From: Streptomyces sp. DT2A-34
GTDB lineage: Bacteria > Actinomycetota > Actinomycetes > Streptomycetales > Streptomycetaceae
Reading direction: 5' to 3'
Length of the DNA stretch: 64,000 bases
Assembly (NCBI RefSeq): GCF_030499515.1
Contig: NZ_JASTWJ010000001.1
Location: 5,684,001 to 5,748,000, forward strand
This document shows positions 8,894 to 17,268 of the stretch, in pieces (the first letter of the stretch is position 1; each line of letters opens with the position of its first letter). Under the pieces are notes generated by a model. It had not been told where the DNA came from. It saw only the letters and a list, made by a program, of their open reading frames with translations, and did no database searches. The position numbers and the translations under genes are program-made.

Positions 8894-9050
8894 AGGGGGA
8901 AGCGGGTTCGCGGCCTGCGGGGGCTTTCTTCACCGCTCTCACACAAGACGCTACGCCCGGTGAGCGGTCCCCGCCATGCGGCGCTGCTAGCGTGACGTGC
9001 TCACGATCAGTACAGCGGGGTTGCGCAACATTTTCCGGGGGTTGAACAAC

Positions 9051-9554
9051 GTGAAGCTTCGCCATGCGCGCGCTGTGGCCGTGTCCGTCTGCGTGGTGGT
9101 CGCCCTGACCGGAGCCCGGCGCTCCCACGGTGGTGGCTGCGACGACAGCTCGAGCTCCCACAGCTCGTCGAGCAGTTCGGGCGGCAGCACCCACTACGAC
9201 GATGACGACGACTACGACACGGGCTCGTCGTCCGGCGGCGGTGCGGAGGAAAGCCAGGTGCCGGCCGCGGAGGACACCGACGACCTGAAGATCGAGAAGT
9301 GCGAGTACGACGCGGCCCAGGGGCTCGTCGCGCGCGTCCGCGCCACCAACAGCAGTGCGACCACGACGTACTCCTACTCCTTCACCGTCACCTTCAAGGA
9401 CCCGGCCGGCAAGGAGTTGCACACCACCAGCTCCGGGATCTTGACGGTCGACGCCGGCGCCACCGAGACCACCGACGTCGCTGTCCCGCAGTCCGCCTCC
9501 GGCGGTGTCCGCTGCGAGCTGAGCGACGCGCTGCGTATGTCCGACTCGTACTAG
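9051..9554 (+). CDS. Small secreted Ser/Asp-rich protein
   Basis: 167 residues. A basic N-terminus and one hydrophobic helix (HARAVAVSVCVVVALTG) are followed by a Ser/Gly/Asp-rich linker (about 30-70, with five Asp in a row) and a C-terminal domain of about 90 residues with alternating beta pattern (TTYSYSFTVTFKDPAGKELH). It is probably exported, with the domain held away from the membrane. GGGC near residue 28 is not a good lipobox. The GTG at 9051 has a GGGGG ribosome site, and TAGCGT at 8988 could be the -10. Position next to afsK matches SCO4424 of S. coelicolor. Function unknown. Confidence 0.7.
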   Translation: MKLRHARAVAVSVCVVVALTGARRSHGGGCDDSSSSHSSSSSSGGSTHYDDDDDYDTGSSSGGGAEESQVPAAEDTDDLKIEKCEYDAAQGLVARVRATNSSATTTYSYSFTVTFKDPAGKELHTTSSGILTVDAGATETTDVAVPQSASGGVRCELSDALRMSDSY

Positions 9555-9555
9555 G

Positions 9556-10326
9556 TCACCGTGTCCTGAACCCGGGGCGGCGGGCGGCGAACAGCTCCGC
9601 CTGCCGCTCGCCCGGCAGGTTCCCCAGCGCGATCAGATGCGGCGCCTGCGCGAAGGCGTGGGCGAGCGCGGCCTCCCTGGCCGCCCACAACGCCCGTACG
9701 GTCCCCTGCACGCCCTCCGCCGGATACCCGGCGATGACGGTGGCGCGGTCGACGGCGGCCGCCAACGCCTCGCCGGGCTCGGTGAGTTCGGAGACGAGCC
9801 CGATGTCGTGGGCCCGCCGGGCCGAGAGCCTCTCCGCGCTCCCCATGAGCATCATCCGCGCGACCTCGCCGTACGGCATCCGCAGGGCCATGAGGGCGGA
9901 CTCGTAGGCGCTGACCATGCCGTACGTCGTGTGCGGGTCGAAGAAGGTGGCGGTCGGGTCGGCGACGATGAAGTCCGCCTCGCCGAGGAGGTAGAAGGCG
10001 CCCCCGCAGGCCATGCCCCGCACGGCGGCGACGACCGGCTTCCACAGGTCGTTGGCCTTGGGCCCGACCCGCAGGAGCGGATCGTCCGTCATGTACGGCG
10101 AGTTGGGCTGCGGCACCACGGCCTCCCGGTCCAGCCCCGTACAGAAGGCCCGCTCCCCGGCACCGGTGAGAACGACGGCCCGCACGGCGTCGTCGAACCG
10201 TAACTCCCGCCAGCAGCCGACCAGTTGGTCCCTCAGTTCGAGGTCGATGGCGTTGAGACGCTCGGGCCGGTCGAGGGCGACGACGGCGACGCCGGTGTTC
10301 TTGTCGCTCGTGACCGTGAGGCTCAC
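9556..10326 (-). CDS. Enoyl-CoA hydratase/isomerase family protein
   Basis: 256 residues of the crotonase fold. The N-terminal strand pair ends in ALDRPERLNAIDLELRDQLV, the first oxyanion-hole segment is GAGERAFCTGLDRE, and the second is AAVRGMACGGAFYLLGEADF. Members hydrate or isomerise enoyl-CoA esters. The usual catalytic Glu pair is not obvious: DPHTTYGMVSAYESALMALR covers that region, so the exact reaction is uncertain. The GTG start at 10326 overlaps the DUF35 stop (GTGA), making this the third gene of a thiolase-like/DUF35/hydratase operon. Control is probably through the sites at 11924 and 11951. Confidence 0.85.
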   Translation of the reverse strand: MSLTVTSDKNTGVAVVALDRPERLNAIDLELRDQLVGCWRELRFDDAVRAVVLTGAGERAFCTGLDREAVVPQPNSPYMTDDPLLRVGPKANDLWKPVVAAVRGMACGGAFYLLGEADFIVADPTATFFDPHTTYGMVSAYESALMALRMPYGEVARMMLMGSAERLSARRAHDIGLVSELTEPGEALAAAVDRATVIAGYPAEGVQGTVRALWAAREAALAHAFAQAPHLIALGNLPGERQAELFAARRPGFRTR

Positions 10327-10739
10327 GGTCGCTCCAGGACCCACTGGGGCAGCCCGCTGCCGCTGAACACGGCGTGGACCTTGGCGCCGATGCGGATCCG
10401 GTCCGGGGCAAGGGAGTTGAGGGGCGCGTCGGGGCCGGTGACGAGGTTGCCGACCAGGCGTATGCGGGGGAGGTCGGTGAGTTCGACGACGACGACGTTG
10501 TACGGCGCCTGCTCGGCGTAGTCGGGCAGGAGGGGCGGGTGCGGGACGACGTACGACCAGATACGGCCGTGCCCGCCGACCTGCCGCCACTCGCTCGCGA
10601 AGGACTGGCAGTGCGGGCAGCAGGGGCGGGGCGGGAAGCGGGGTTCGCGGCAGTCGGCGCAGGTCTGGACGCGGAGCTCGCCCTGGGCGGCGTACTGCCA
10701 GAAGGGGGCGCCGTCGGGGTCGGTGACGGGGGAGAGCAT
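10323..10739 (-). CDS. DUF35 OB-fold protein with rubredoxin-like zinc ribbon
   Basis: 138 residues. The N-terminal zinc ribbon has four cysteines (CADCREPRFPPRPCCPHC, residues about 27-44), followed by an OB-fold (GRIWSYVVPH, PYNVVVVELTDLPRIRLVGN). In actinobacteria such proteins partner thiolase-like proteins. In the Ltp2-ChsH2 complex the DUF35 part completes a retro-aldolase active site. Here it follows the thiolase-like gene by only 6 bp, and its AGGAG ribosome site lies inside that gene's end, so a stoichiometric complex is likely. No MaoC hydratase domain is fused. Substrate unknown. Confidence 0.88.
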   Translation of the reverse strand: MLSPVTDPDGAPFWQYAAQGELRVQTCADCREPRFPPRPCCPHCQSFASEWRQVGGHGRIWSYVVPHPPLLPDYAEQAPYNVVVVELTDLPRIRLVGNLVTGPDAPLNSLAPDRIRIGAKVHAVFSGSGLPQWVLERP

Positions 10740-10745
10740 CCTTGA

Positions 10746-11894
10746 TCAACTCCTCAGGAGCAGCGCGGAGGTGGGGACGCCTTCGCCGGCGGTGACGAGA
10801 CAGGTGGCGGCGCCGGGGACCTGGGCGGTGCTGGTGCCGCGGAGCTGCTTGACGCCCTCGTTGATGAGGTTGAACCCGTGGACGTAGGCCTCGCTGAGCC
10901 CGCCGCCCCCGGTGTTGACCGGCAGCGCCCCGCCGATCTCCAGGGCGCCCCCTTCCGTGAACGCCCCGCCCTCACCCCGCCCGCAGAACCCGTACCCCTC
11001 CAGAGAGAGGGGTATGAGAGCCGTGAACGCGTCGTAGATCTGGGCGACGTCCACATCCTGTGGAGTGAAGTCGGCGTGCTTCCACAGATGCCGGGCGGCG
11101 GTCCAGGCCGGTCCGGTGAGCGGGTCGTCGTTCCAGTAGTTGACCATGCCGTGGTGCTGGGCGGGCAGGCCCTGGGCGGCGGCGTGGACGTAGACGGGGG
11201 TGTGGCGGCAGTCCCGGGCGCGCTCGCGGCTGACGATCACGCACGCCAATGCGCCGTCCGTCTCCAGGCAGTTGTCGAAGAGGCAGAGGGGCTCGCTGAT
11301 CCACCGGGAGGTCATGTACATCTCGCGGGTCAGGGGCCGTTCGTACATCACCGCGGCCGGGTTCTGGTTGGCCCGGTTCCGGCAGGCGAGGGCGACGTTG
11401 AACAGGTGATCCCGGGTGGCGCCGTACTCGTGCATGTAGCGGCGGGCGAGCATGGCGATCTCGTCCACGGGGCGCAGCAGGCCGTACGGCCGGGTCCACT
11501 GGGCGGGTGTGGGCAGTTGGGCGGCGGTGTCGCGCCAGGGCCGGGGTCCGCTTCCCCGCTTCCGCGACCGCCAGGCGACACCGACCGTCGCCTGCCCGGT
11601 GGCGATGGCGGCGGCGAGATGCGCGACGGTGGCACACGAACCGCCACCGCCGTACCCCACCTTGCTGAAGAAGGTGAGGTCCCCGAACCCGACGGCCTTC
11701 GCCAGCTCGACCTCGTCCGTCTCCTCCATGGTGTAGCTGGCCAGCGCGTCGACCTCGCCCGGGGCGATGCCGGCGTCGTCGAGGGCGGTGAGGACGGCGC
11801 GGCAGGCGAGGGTTCGCTCGTCCTCAGGGAGGTGTTTGGCGAAGGGCGTCTGCCCTATGCCGACGATCGCGGTCGCGTCCTTGAGTCCGGCCAT
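10746..11894 (-). CDS. Thiolase-like lipid-transfer protein, partner of DUF35
   Basis: 382 residues of the SCP-x/Ltp thiolase-like family. Hallmarks are ATAIVGIGQTPFAKHLPEDE at the start, YDAFTALIPLSLEGYGFCGR and NTGGGGLSEAYVHGFNLI near the end. GGGGSCATV near residue 87 places a cysteine about where thiolases have their nucleophile, unlike the paralogue at 435, so this protein could be a real thiolase or a retro-aldolase. The ATG at 11894 has GGAGGT upstream; a GTG six bases earlier is weaker. It begins the operon with DUF35 and enoyl-CoA hydratase and is divergent from the FadD3-like gene over two operator palindromes. Confidence 0.85.
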   Translation of the reverse strand: MAGLKDATAIVGIGQTPFAKHLPEDERTLACRAVLTALDDAGIAPGEVDALASYTMEETDEVELAKAVGFGDLTFFSKVGYGGGGSCATVAHLAAAIATGQATVGVAWRSRKRGSGPRPWRDTAAQLPTPAQWTRPYGLLRPVDEIAMLARRYMHEYGATRDHLFNVALACRNRANQNPAAVMYERPLTREMYMTSRWISEPLCLFDNCLETDGALACVIVSRERARDCRHTPVYVHAAAQGLPAQHHGMVNYWNDDPLTGPAWTAARHLWKHADFTPQDVDVAQIYDAFTALIPLSLEGYGFCGRGEGGAFTEGGALEIGGALPVNTGGGGLSEAYVHGFNLINEGVKQLRGTSTAQVPGAATCLVTAGEGVPTSALLLRS

Positions 11895-11923
11895 GTGCAC
11901 ACCTCCGCGCTGCGGACGGGCTG

Positions 11924-11952
11924 CTGACAGGGCGTCAGGTTACAGCTAATCT
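11924..11952 (+). promoter_or_regulatory. Promoter of the FadD3-like gene with operator site B1
   Basis: CTGACAGGGCGTCAG (11924-11938) matches the regulon palindrome. Its first six bases, CTGACA, form a -35 element 17 bp from TAATCT (11947-11952), a good -10. Initiation would fall near 11959, about 40 nt before the ATG at 12000. A repressor here would cover the -35. Confidence 0.7.
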
Positions 11953-11965
11953 GACGGGTAGTCAG
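11951..11965. promoter_or_regulatory. Operator-like palindrome, site B2
   Basis: CTGACGGGTAGTCAG lies 27 bp centre to centre from site B1 and overlaps the end of the -10 and the predicted start of transcription. The outer CTGAC/GTCAG arms are perfect and the inner arm is degenerate. Two sites on about the same helix face could bind two dimers. Confidence 0.65.
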
Positions 11966-11999
11966 CTGTTGGGGGTCCGGGGTTCGGGGAGGCGGGTTC

Positions 12000-13550
12000 A
12001 TGGAGTGGCAGAGCATCCCGGAACTGGTCCGCCGGGCGGCCGAGCGGTACGCGGACACCGAGGCGGTGGTGGAGGGCCGGACCCGGATCTCGTACGGCGA
12101 ACTCGGCGCCCGCGTCGAACGGTCGACGGCGGCCTGCATCGCGAACGGCATCACGCCGGGCGACCGCGTCGCCATCTGGGCCCCGAACACGCTCGACTGG
12201 ATCGTGGCGGCGCTGGGCGCGGTGTCGGCGGGGGCGGTGCTGGTGCCGGTGAACACCCGCTTCAAGGGCACGGAGGCCGCGGACGTACTGCGCCGCAGCG
12301 GGGCCCGGCTGCTCTTCGTGACCGGCACCTTCCTGGGCACCTCGTACGTGGCGTCGCTGCGCAGGGCGGTCGCGGAGGGGCCGGGGCTGCCGGAGCTGGA
12401 ACAGGTGGTCGTGCTGTCGGACGACGCCCCGGCGGACTACCGCACCTGGAAGGACTTCCTGGCGAGCGGGGACCGGGTCGGCGAGGCGGAGGTGCGGGCG
12501 CGCGCGGGGGCGGTGGAGGGCTCCTGGCCGTCGGACATCGTCTTCACGTCCGGCACGACGGGCCGCCCGAAGGGCGCGGTGATCACCCATGCCCAGACGC
12601 TGCGCGCCTACGAGGTATGGAGCGACCTCGCGGGCCTCCGCCAGGGCGACCGCTACCTGATCGTCAACCCCTTCTTCCACACCTTCGGCTACAAGGCCGG
12701 CGTGATCGCCTGCCTGATGCGGGGCGCGACGATGATCCCCCAGCCCGTCTTCAACGTCGGTACGGCCCTGGCGAACATCGCGGCGGAACGGGTCTCGGTC
12801 CTCCCGGGCCCACCCACCCTCCACCAGTCGCTCCTGGACCACCCGGCGAGGGCGTCGCACGACCTCTCCGCGCTCCGGCTGGTGGTGACCGGCGCGGCGG
12901 TGGTTCCGTTGCGCCTGGTGGAACGCCTGCGCGGGGAACTGGGCGTGGAGACGGTCCTGACGGCGTACGGCCTCTCGGAGGCCAGCGGCATCGTGACGAT
13001 GTGCCGGCGCGGCGACGATCCGACGGTGATCGCGTCGACGTCCGGGCGGGCGATACCGGGCACGGAGATCCGGGTCGAGGCCCCGCCCGGCGAGCCCGGC
13101 GAGGTCCTGGTGCGGGGCTTCAACGTCATGCGGGGCTACTACGAGGACGAGACGGCCACGGCGGAGGTACTGACGCCGGACGGCTGGCTGCGGACGGGCG
13201 ACGTGGGCGTCCTGGACTCCGCCGGGAACCTGCGCATCACCGACCGCATCAAGGACATGTTCATCGTCGGCGGCTTCAACGCGTACCCCGCGGAGATCGA
13301 GCAGCTGCTGGGCCTCCACCCCGAGGTCGCGGACGTGGCGGTGATCGGCGTACCGGACGCGCGGCTGGGGGAGGTCGGCAAGGCGTACGTGGTACGGCGG
13401 CCGGGGGCGGTACTGACGGGGGACGACCTGATCGCGTGGGCACGGCGGGAGATGGCCAACTACAAGGTGCCGCGGTGGGTGGAGTTCCTGGGGGAACTGC
13501 CGCGGAACGCGAGCGGCAAGGTCCTCAAGGGCGAGCTGCGGGGCAACTAG
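12000..13550 (+). CDS. FadD3-like acyl-CoA synthetase
   Basis: 516 residues of the ANL superfamily, which adenylates a carboxylic acid and transfers it to CoA. Motif A3 is SDIVFTSGTTGRPKGAVITH (about 178-197), A5 TAYGLSEASGIVTM, A7 GWLRTGDVGVLD, and the catalytic Lys lies in RNASGKVLKGEL near the C-terminus. Stretches such as NPFFHTFGYKAGVIACLMRG and LPGPPTLHQSLLDHPAR closely resemble mycobacterial FadD3, which activates the steroid C/D-ring propionate. I infer a cyclic or bulky acid substrate. A GGGGAGG ribosome site precedes the ATG at 12000. The gene probably starts the pathway whose later steps are encoded around it. Confidence 0.87.
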   Translation: MEWQSIPELVRRAAERYADTEAVVEGRTRISYGELGARVERSTAACIANGITPGDRVAIWAPNTLDWIVAALGAVSAGAVLVPVNTRFKGTEAADVLRRSGARLLFVTGTFLGTSYVASLRRAVAEGPGLPELEQVVVLSDDAPADYRTWKDFLASGDRVGEAEVRARAGAVEGSWPSDIVFTSGTTGRPKGAVITHAQTLRAYEVWSDLAGLRQGDRYLIVNPFFHTFGYKAGVIACLMRGATMIPQPVFNVGTALANIAAERVSVLPGPPTLHQSLLDHPARASHDLSALRLVVTGAAVVPLRLVERLRGELGVETVLTAYGLSEASGIVTMCRRGDDPTVIASTSGRAIPGTEIRVEAPPGEPGEVLVRGFNVMRGYYEDETATAEVLTPDGWLRTGDVGVLDSAGNLRITDRIKDMFIVGGFNAYPAEIEQLLGLHPEVADVAVIGVPDARLGEVGKAYVVRRPGAVLTGDDLIAWARREMANYKVPRWVEFLGELPRNASGKVLKGELRGN

Positions 13551-13655
13551 GCCGGCGCGCCGACGCGTTGTGGGCCATGCCGGGGTCGCTTGAGCCGGGT
13601 GGGGGCAGCGGCCGGGGAGAGTGACCTCGTAGGGGTCTCCGCCATGACGCACGGC

Positions 13656-13690
13656 GGCCGCGGCGGCCTCCCCTCCGCGCCGCCGCGGCC
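13656..13690. terminator. Terminator between FadD3-like gene and afsS
   Basis: GGCCGCGGCGG at 13656-13666 is perfectly complementary to CCGCCGCGGCC at 13680-13690, an 11-bp stem with a 13-nt loop. It lies between two convergent genes and probably stops both transcripts. Confidence 0.75.
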
Positions 13691-13709
13691 GATCCCCGTG
13701 GGGTGAGGG

Positions 13710-13898
13710 TTACTTCGTCGGCTTGAAGGGCTCCGACGTGGCGTGGATGTCCTTCGTCTCGAGAGGCTCCTCGGTGGCGTGGATGTCACCCTGAGTGGTG
13801 GCGCCCCCGTCCGTCGCCTTCGTGTCGGCGGCCGCGGTGTCGGCGGGCTCCGAGGTGGCGTGGATGTCCTCCAGCTTGACGACCTGCTCGTCACTCAT
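13710..13898 (-). CDS. afsS: Sigma-factor-like activator AfsS
   Basis: 62 residues, MSDEQVVKLEDIHATSEPAD at the N-terminus, with three copies of DIHAT(S/E)EP at about residues 11, 38 and 50. This repeat pattern and size identify AfsS (AfsR2 in S. lividans), a small protein that raises transcription of antibiotic pathway activators. The ATG at 13898 has a GGAGAG ribosome site. It lies directly downstream of afsR on the same strand, as in S. coelicolor, where AfsR binds and activates its promoter. The protein is probably largely disordered. Its 5' region contains a long hairpin. Confidence 0.93.
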   Translation of the reverse strand: MSDEQVVKLEDIHATSEPADTAAADTKATDGGATTQGDIHATEEPLETKDIHATSEPFKPTK

Positions 13899-13942
13899 GA
13901 TCGTTGCTCTCCACTGGTCTTGTCCGGCAGTAGGTTGGGCAA

Positions 13943-14000
13943 GGCCCGTCCGGTCACTCCCCCGAGGATGGCCGGACGGGCCGTTGGGCCGTTCACCTTA
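13943..14000 (-). promoter_or_regulatory. afsS promoter -10 and leader stem-loop
   Basis: On the minus strand TAAGGT (14000-13995) is a good -10 without a good -35, as expected for an activator-dependent promoter. The predicted mRNA leader of about 90 nt then contains a perfect 11-bp inverted repeat, GGCCCGTCCGG at 13943-13953 with CCGGACGGGCC at 13972-13982. The hairpin may be a leader structure of afsS or a terminator for transcripts coming from afsR. Confidence 0.5.
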
Positions 14001-14115
14001 AACCGCTGATGTGTGGCCCTCTTCCTCGACCCGTCTGCCCCCCGACGCGACGGATCGACTGCCTAGAGGATGGAACCCGGCGATAAACGAACGATGAACG
14101 CCGCGGCGGGCCCGC

Positions 14116-17082
14116 TCAGACTGCCCGGGCGGGAGCCAGCAGCGCCCGCACGGTGGCGGCCTCCGGCGAGCCCAACTCGTCGTAGATGGAGACGGCTTCC
14201 TCCCAGCAGACCCGGGCGCGCCCCGTGTGGCCGACGGCGGTCAGGGCGTGGCCGAGCACCGTGAGGACGTTGCCGCGCCGCCATTCCCCGCCGATGCCGC
14301 GCAGCACGGTCAGGGCCATCTCGGCGTTCGCCGCCGCCTGGGCGTAGCGGCGCGCGGCGATGTCGACCTCCGCCAGGCGGAACAGGGTCATGCCCTCCCA
14401 CAGGCGCTGGCGGCTGTCGCGGAAGACCTCCAGGGCTTCGAGGAGCCGGTCGGCCGCGGGACCGAGCTGTCCGCTCTGGGTGAGAGCCATGCCCAGGGCG
14501 TAGCGGCCGTTCGCGCCGCGCATGGAGTTGCCCATGGCGTCGTAGATCTCCATGCCCTCCTGGGCGAGGGACACGGCGCTCTGTGTGCGGCCGGTCGCCA
14601 GGTGGATCCGGGAGAGGTTGCACAGTGCGCTGGCCTCACCCGGGCGGTCGACCAGGGTGCGGAAGTGCCTGATGGCGTGGGAGAGGTGCTCCTCGCCGTC
14701 CGCGTTGCGTCCCTGGTACAGCGCGATGACCCCGAGGGCGTTGTGGGCCCAGCAGACGGGCAGGAGGTCGTCGGCCCGGTGGGCGAGGCTGATGAGCTGT
14801 TCGGCCTCCTGGTCGGCCAGGTCGAACCGGCCGCTGTCGAGGTGTGCGTGGGACAAGGTCATGAGCGCACGGGCCTCGACCTGCTCCACGCCGATCTGCC
14901 GGGCGGCCTCCATCAGGGTCCGCGCCGTGGCCTCGTACTCCTTGGAGTTGGCCCCCGACTCCGAGATGTCGACGGCGGCCCACAGCAGGTCGATGGCGCG
15001 GCGCAGGGCCTGCGGGCGGTCGGCGCACTGGCGGGCGAAGGACAGCAGGCAGTTCGCCTCGGTGTAGAGCCAGTCCCGCGCGTCTGTGCGGGAGTGGAAT
15101 GTCCTGGCCGGATATGTGGTGGCCGCCAGGTGGTCCACCAGCCGGTCCCCCGGCCGCTCGATCGCGTACACGCCTGCTGCCGTGGCCAGATAGAAGTCCA
15201 GCAACCGCGACAGCGCCGCATCCTGCTCGCTCGGCGGCCACTCGTCCCGCTCCGCGCACGCACGCGCGTAGAGCCGTACCAGGTCGTGGTACCGGTAGCG
15301 GCCGGGCGCCGCCGACTCCAGCAGCGACGTGTCGACGAGGGACTCCAGCAGGTCCTCCGTCTCCTCCGGCGGCAGATCCAGTACGGCCGCTGCCGCCGCC
15401 AGCGAGATGTCCGGGCCGTCCGCCAGGCCCAGCAGGCGGAACGCCCGTGCCTGGGCGGCGTCCAGGGCGCCGTAGCCCAGCTCGAAGGTCGCCTTCACGG
15501 CCAGGTCGCCGGCCTGGAGCTCGTCCAGCCGGCGCCGTTCGTCGGCGAGCTTGGCGGCGAGGACCGAGACCGTCCAGGTGCGGCGGGCCGCCAGGCGGGA
15601 CGCCGCGATGCGGATCGCCAGCGGCAGGAAGCCGCACGCCGCGACCACGTCGAGGGCCGCCTCGCGTTCGGACGCCACCCGTTCCTCGCCCACGATCTTC
15701 GTGAACAGCTGCAACGCCTCGTCCGGCGACATCACGTCCAGGTCGACCAGGTGGGCACCCGCCAGGTCGACCATGCGGACCCGGGACGTCACCAGCGCCG
15801 CGCAGCCCTCCATGCCCGGCAGCAGCGGGCGGACCTGGGCCGCGTCCCTGGCGTTGTCCAGCAGGACCAGGACCCGGCGGCCGTCCAGCACGGACCGGTA
15901 CAGCGCCGCCCGCTCCTCCAGCGAGTCCGGGATCGCCGAGTCGGCCGTGCCCAGGGCGCGCAGGAACGAGCCCAGTACCGTCTCCGGCTCGGCCGCCCGC
16001 GCGCCCGCGCCCTGGAGGTCGACGTAGAGCTGCCCGTCGGGGAAGGCGCCCCGAGCCTGGTGGGCCACGTGTACGGCCAGCGTCGTCTTGCCGACGCCGC
16101 CGATGCCCGCCACCGCCGACACCGCCATCACCCGGCCCTCGGCCGAGGCGAGGACGTCGCTCAGCTCCGAGACGAAGGCGGCACGGCCCGTGAAATCAGG
16201 GACCGTCGCGGGGAGTTGGGCGGGGCGCACCGGGGCCGTCGGCGGCTCGGCGACCGGCGCCGAGGGCGCCGCGAGGCCGGAGTCCGCCCGCAGGATCCGC
16301 TGCTGGAGCTCCTTCAGGCCCGGGCGCGGGTCCACGCCCAGCTCGTCCGCCAGCAGGCGCCGCGTGTCCGCGTACACCGCCAGCGCCTCCGCCTGACGCC
16401 CGCTGCGGTACAGCGCCAGCATCAGCAGCTCCCGCAGCCGCTCCCGGAGCGGGTGTGCCGCCGTCAGTGCCGTCAGCTCCGACACCGCCTCCGCATGGCA
16501 GCCCTGCTCCAGGTCCATGTCCAGGCGGGATTCGAGGAGCTGGAGGCGCCACTCCTCCAGGCGGACCCGCTGGGCCTCCGCGTACGGCCCGGGGACTCCC
16601 GCCAGCACCTCCCCGTCCCACAGGGCCAGCGCCCGCCCCAGCACCTTGCGCGCATGGCGCAGATCCCCGGCGTTCCTGGCCTTCTCCCCCTCCGTCGCCA
16701 GGTCCTGCGCCACCGCCAGGTCCAGCGCGCCCTCGGCCAGGCCCCGCACCGCGTAGCCGCCCGACTCGCTCACCAGGACCCCGGGGTCCAGCACCTTGCG
16801 CAGCCGGGAGGCGTACGTCCGCAGCGCCGCCAGTGCCTGCGAGGGCGGTTCCTCGCCCCACAGGGCGTCGATCAGTTCCGCCGCGGTGGCCGTACGGCCC
16901 TCGCGCAGCAGCAGGGCCGCGAGCAGGGCGCGTTGCTGGGGGGAACCGGTGGGGAGCTGTTCCTCGCCGCGCCAGGCGCGTACGGGGCCGAGCACGCTGA
17001 AGCGCAGCGCCGCCGCCGGCCCCGCCGTATCTGTCGAGGAGCCGGGACGCCTCTGCTCCGGCACTCGCGGTACCCCGTCCAT
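14116..17082 (-). CDS. afsR: Pleiotropic regulator AfsR (SARP/NB-ARC/TPR)
   Basis: 988 residues. A SARP winged helix (about 25-110, VLGPVRAWRGEEQLPTGSPQ, LRTYASRLRKVLDPG) and bacterial activator domain (about 115-265) precede an NB-ARC ATPase (P-loop GIGGVGKTT, 326-334; VLVLLDNARD) and C-terminal TPR repeats (about 720-985). Order and length match AfsR, the global activator phosphorylated by AfsK that switches on afsS. The ATG at 17082 has a GGGGG ribosome site. The N-terminal three quarters are strongly AfsR-like, while the TPR part seems more divergent, as usual. The amidohydrolase gene is divergent from it over 186 bp. Confidence 0.94.
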   Translation of the reverse strand: MDGVPRVPEQRRPGSSTDTAGPAAALRFSVLGPVRAWRGEEQLPTGSPQQRALLAALLLREGRTATAAELIDALWGEEPPSQALAALRTYASRLRKVLDPGVLVSESGGYAVRGLAEGALDLAVAQDLATEGEKARNAGDLRHARKVLGRALALWDGEVLAGVPGPYAEAQRVRLEEWRLQLLESRLDMDLEQGCHAEAVSELTALTAAHPLRERLRELLMLALYRSGRQAEALAVYADTRRLLADELGVDPRPGLKELQQRILRADSGLAAPSAPVAEPPTAPVRPAQLPATVPDFTGRAAFVSELSDVLASAEGRVMAVSAVAGIGGVGKTTLAVHVAHQARGAFPDGQLYVDLQGAGARAAEPETVLGSFLRALGTADSAIPDSLEERAALYRSVLDGRRVLVLLDNARDAAQVRPLLPGMEGCAALVTSRVRMVDLAGAHLVDLDVMSPDEALQLFTKIVGEERVASEREAALDVVAACGFLPLAIRIAASRLAARRTWTVSVLAAKLADERRRLDELQAGDLAVKATFELGYGALDAAQARAFRLLGLADGPDISLAAAAAVLDLPPEETEDLLESLVDTSLLESAAPGRYRYHDLVRLYARACAERDEWPPSEQDAALSRLLDFYLATAAGVYAIERPGDRLVDHLAATTYPARTFHSRTDARDWLYTEANCLLSFARQCADRPQALRRAIDLLWAAVDISESGANSKEYEATARTLMEAARQIGVEQVEARALMTLSHAHLDSGRFDLADQEAEQLISLAHRADDLLPVCWAHNALGVIALYQGRNADGEEHLSHAIRHFRTLVDRPGEASALCNLSRIHLATGRTQSAVSLAQEGMEIYDAMGNSMRGANGRYALGMALTQSGQLGPAADRLLEALEVFRDSRQRLWEGMTLFRLAEVDIAARRYAQAAANAEMALTVLRGIGGEWRRGNVLTVLGHALTAVGHTGRARVCWEEAVSIYDELGSPEAATVRALLAPARAV

Positions 17083-17232
17083 CGCAGTCCCCCTAGGACC
17101 TGTTTACATCCCCGCCAGTTTGCCTTGTTCCGGCAGATGCGTCAGCTGTGGAGCGGCTGATCACAGGCAGGCACGCGGGATATCACAAGGCCCTCACGTG
17201 CTCTTCGCACGGCGGAGCCCACTCCCGCGTAG

Positions 17233-17261
17233 CTGACGGACCGTCAGATCGGCGCTACCGT
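17233..17261 (+). promoter_or_regulatory. Leaderless promoter with operator site C
   Basis: CTGACGGACCGTCAG (17233-17247) is a perfect 7+1+7 palindrome. Its first half CTGACG serves as a -35 element, 17 bp from the -10 TACCGT (17256-17261), which ends 7 nt before the ATG at 17269. The amidohydrolase message would therefore start at or next to its start codon. This site best shows how a bound protein would block transcription. Confidence 0.75.
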
Positions 17262-17268
17262 GACGGAC

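Noticed and set aside
6334..8946. Very long open frames antisense to afsK, and similar ones antisense to afsR, the deacylase and fbiC
   Set aside because: High G+C gives long non-stop frames on the opposite strand. The translations are Arg/Gly/Ala-rich without motifs, and the sense strand encodes clear proteins.
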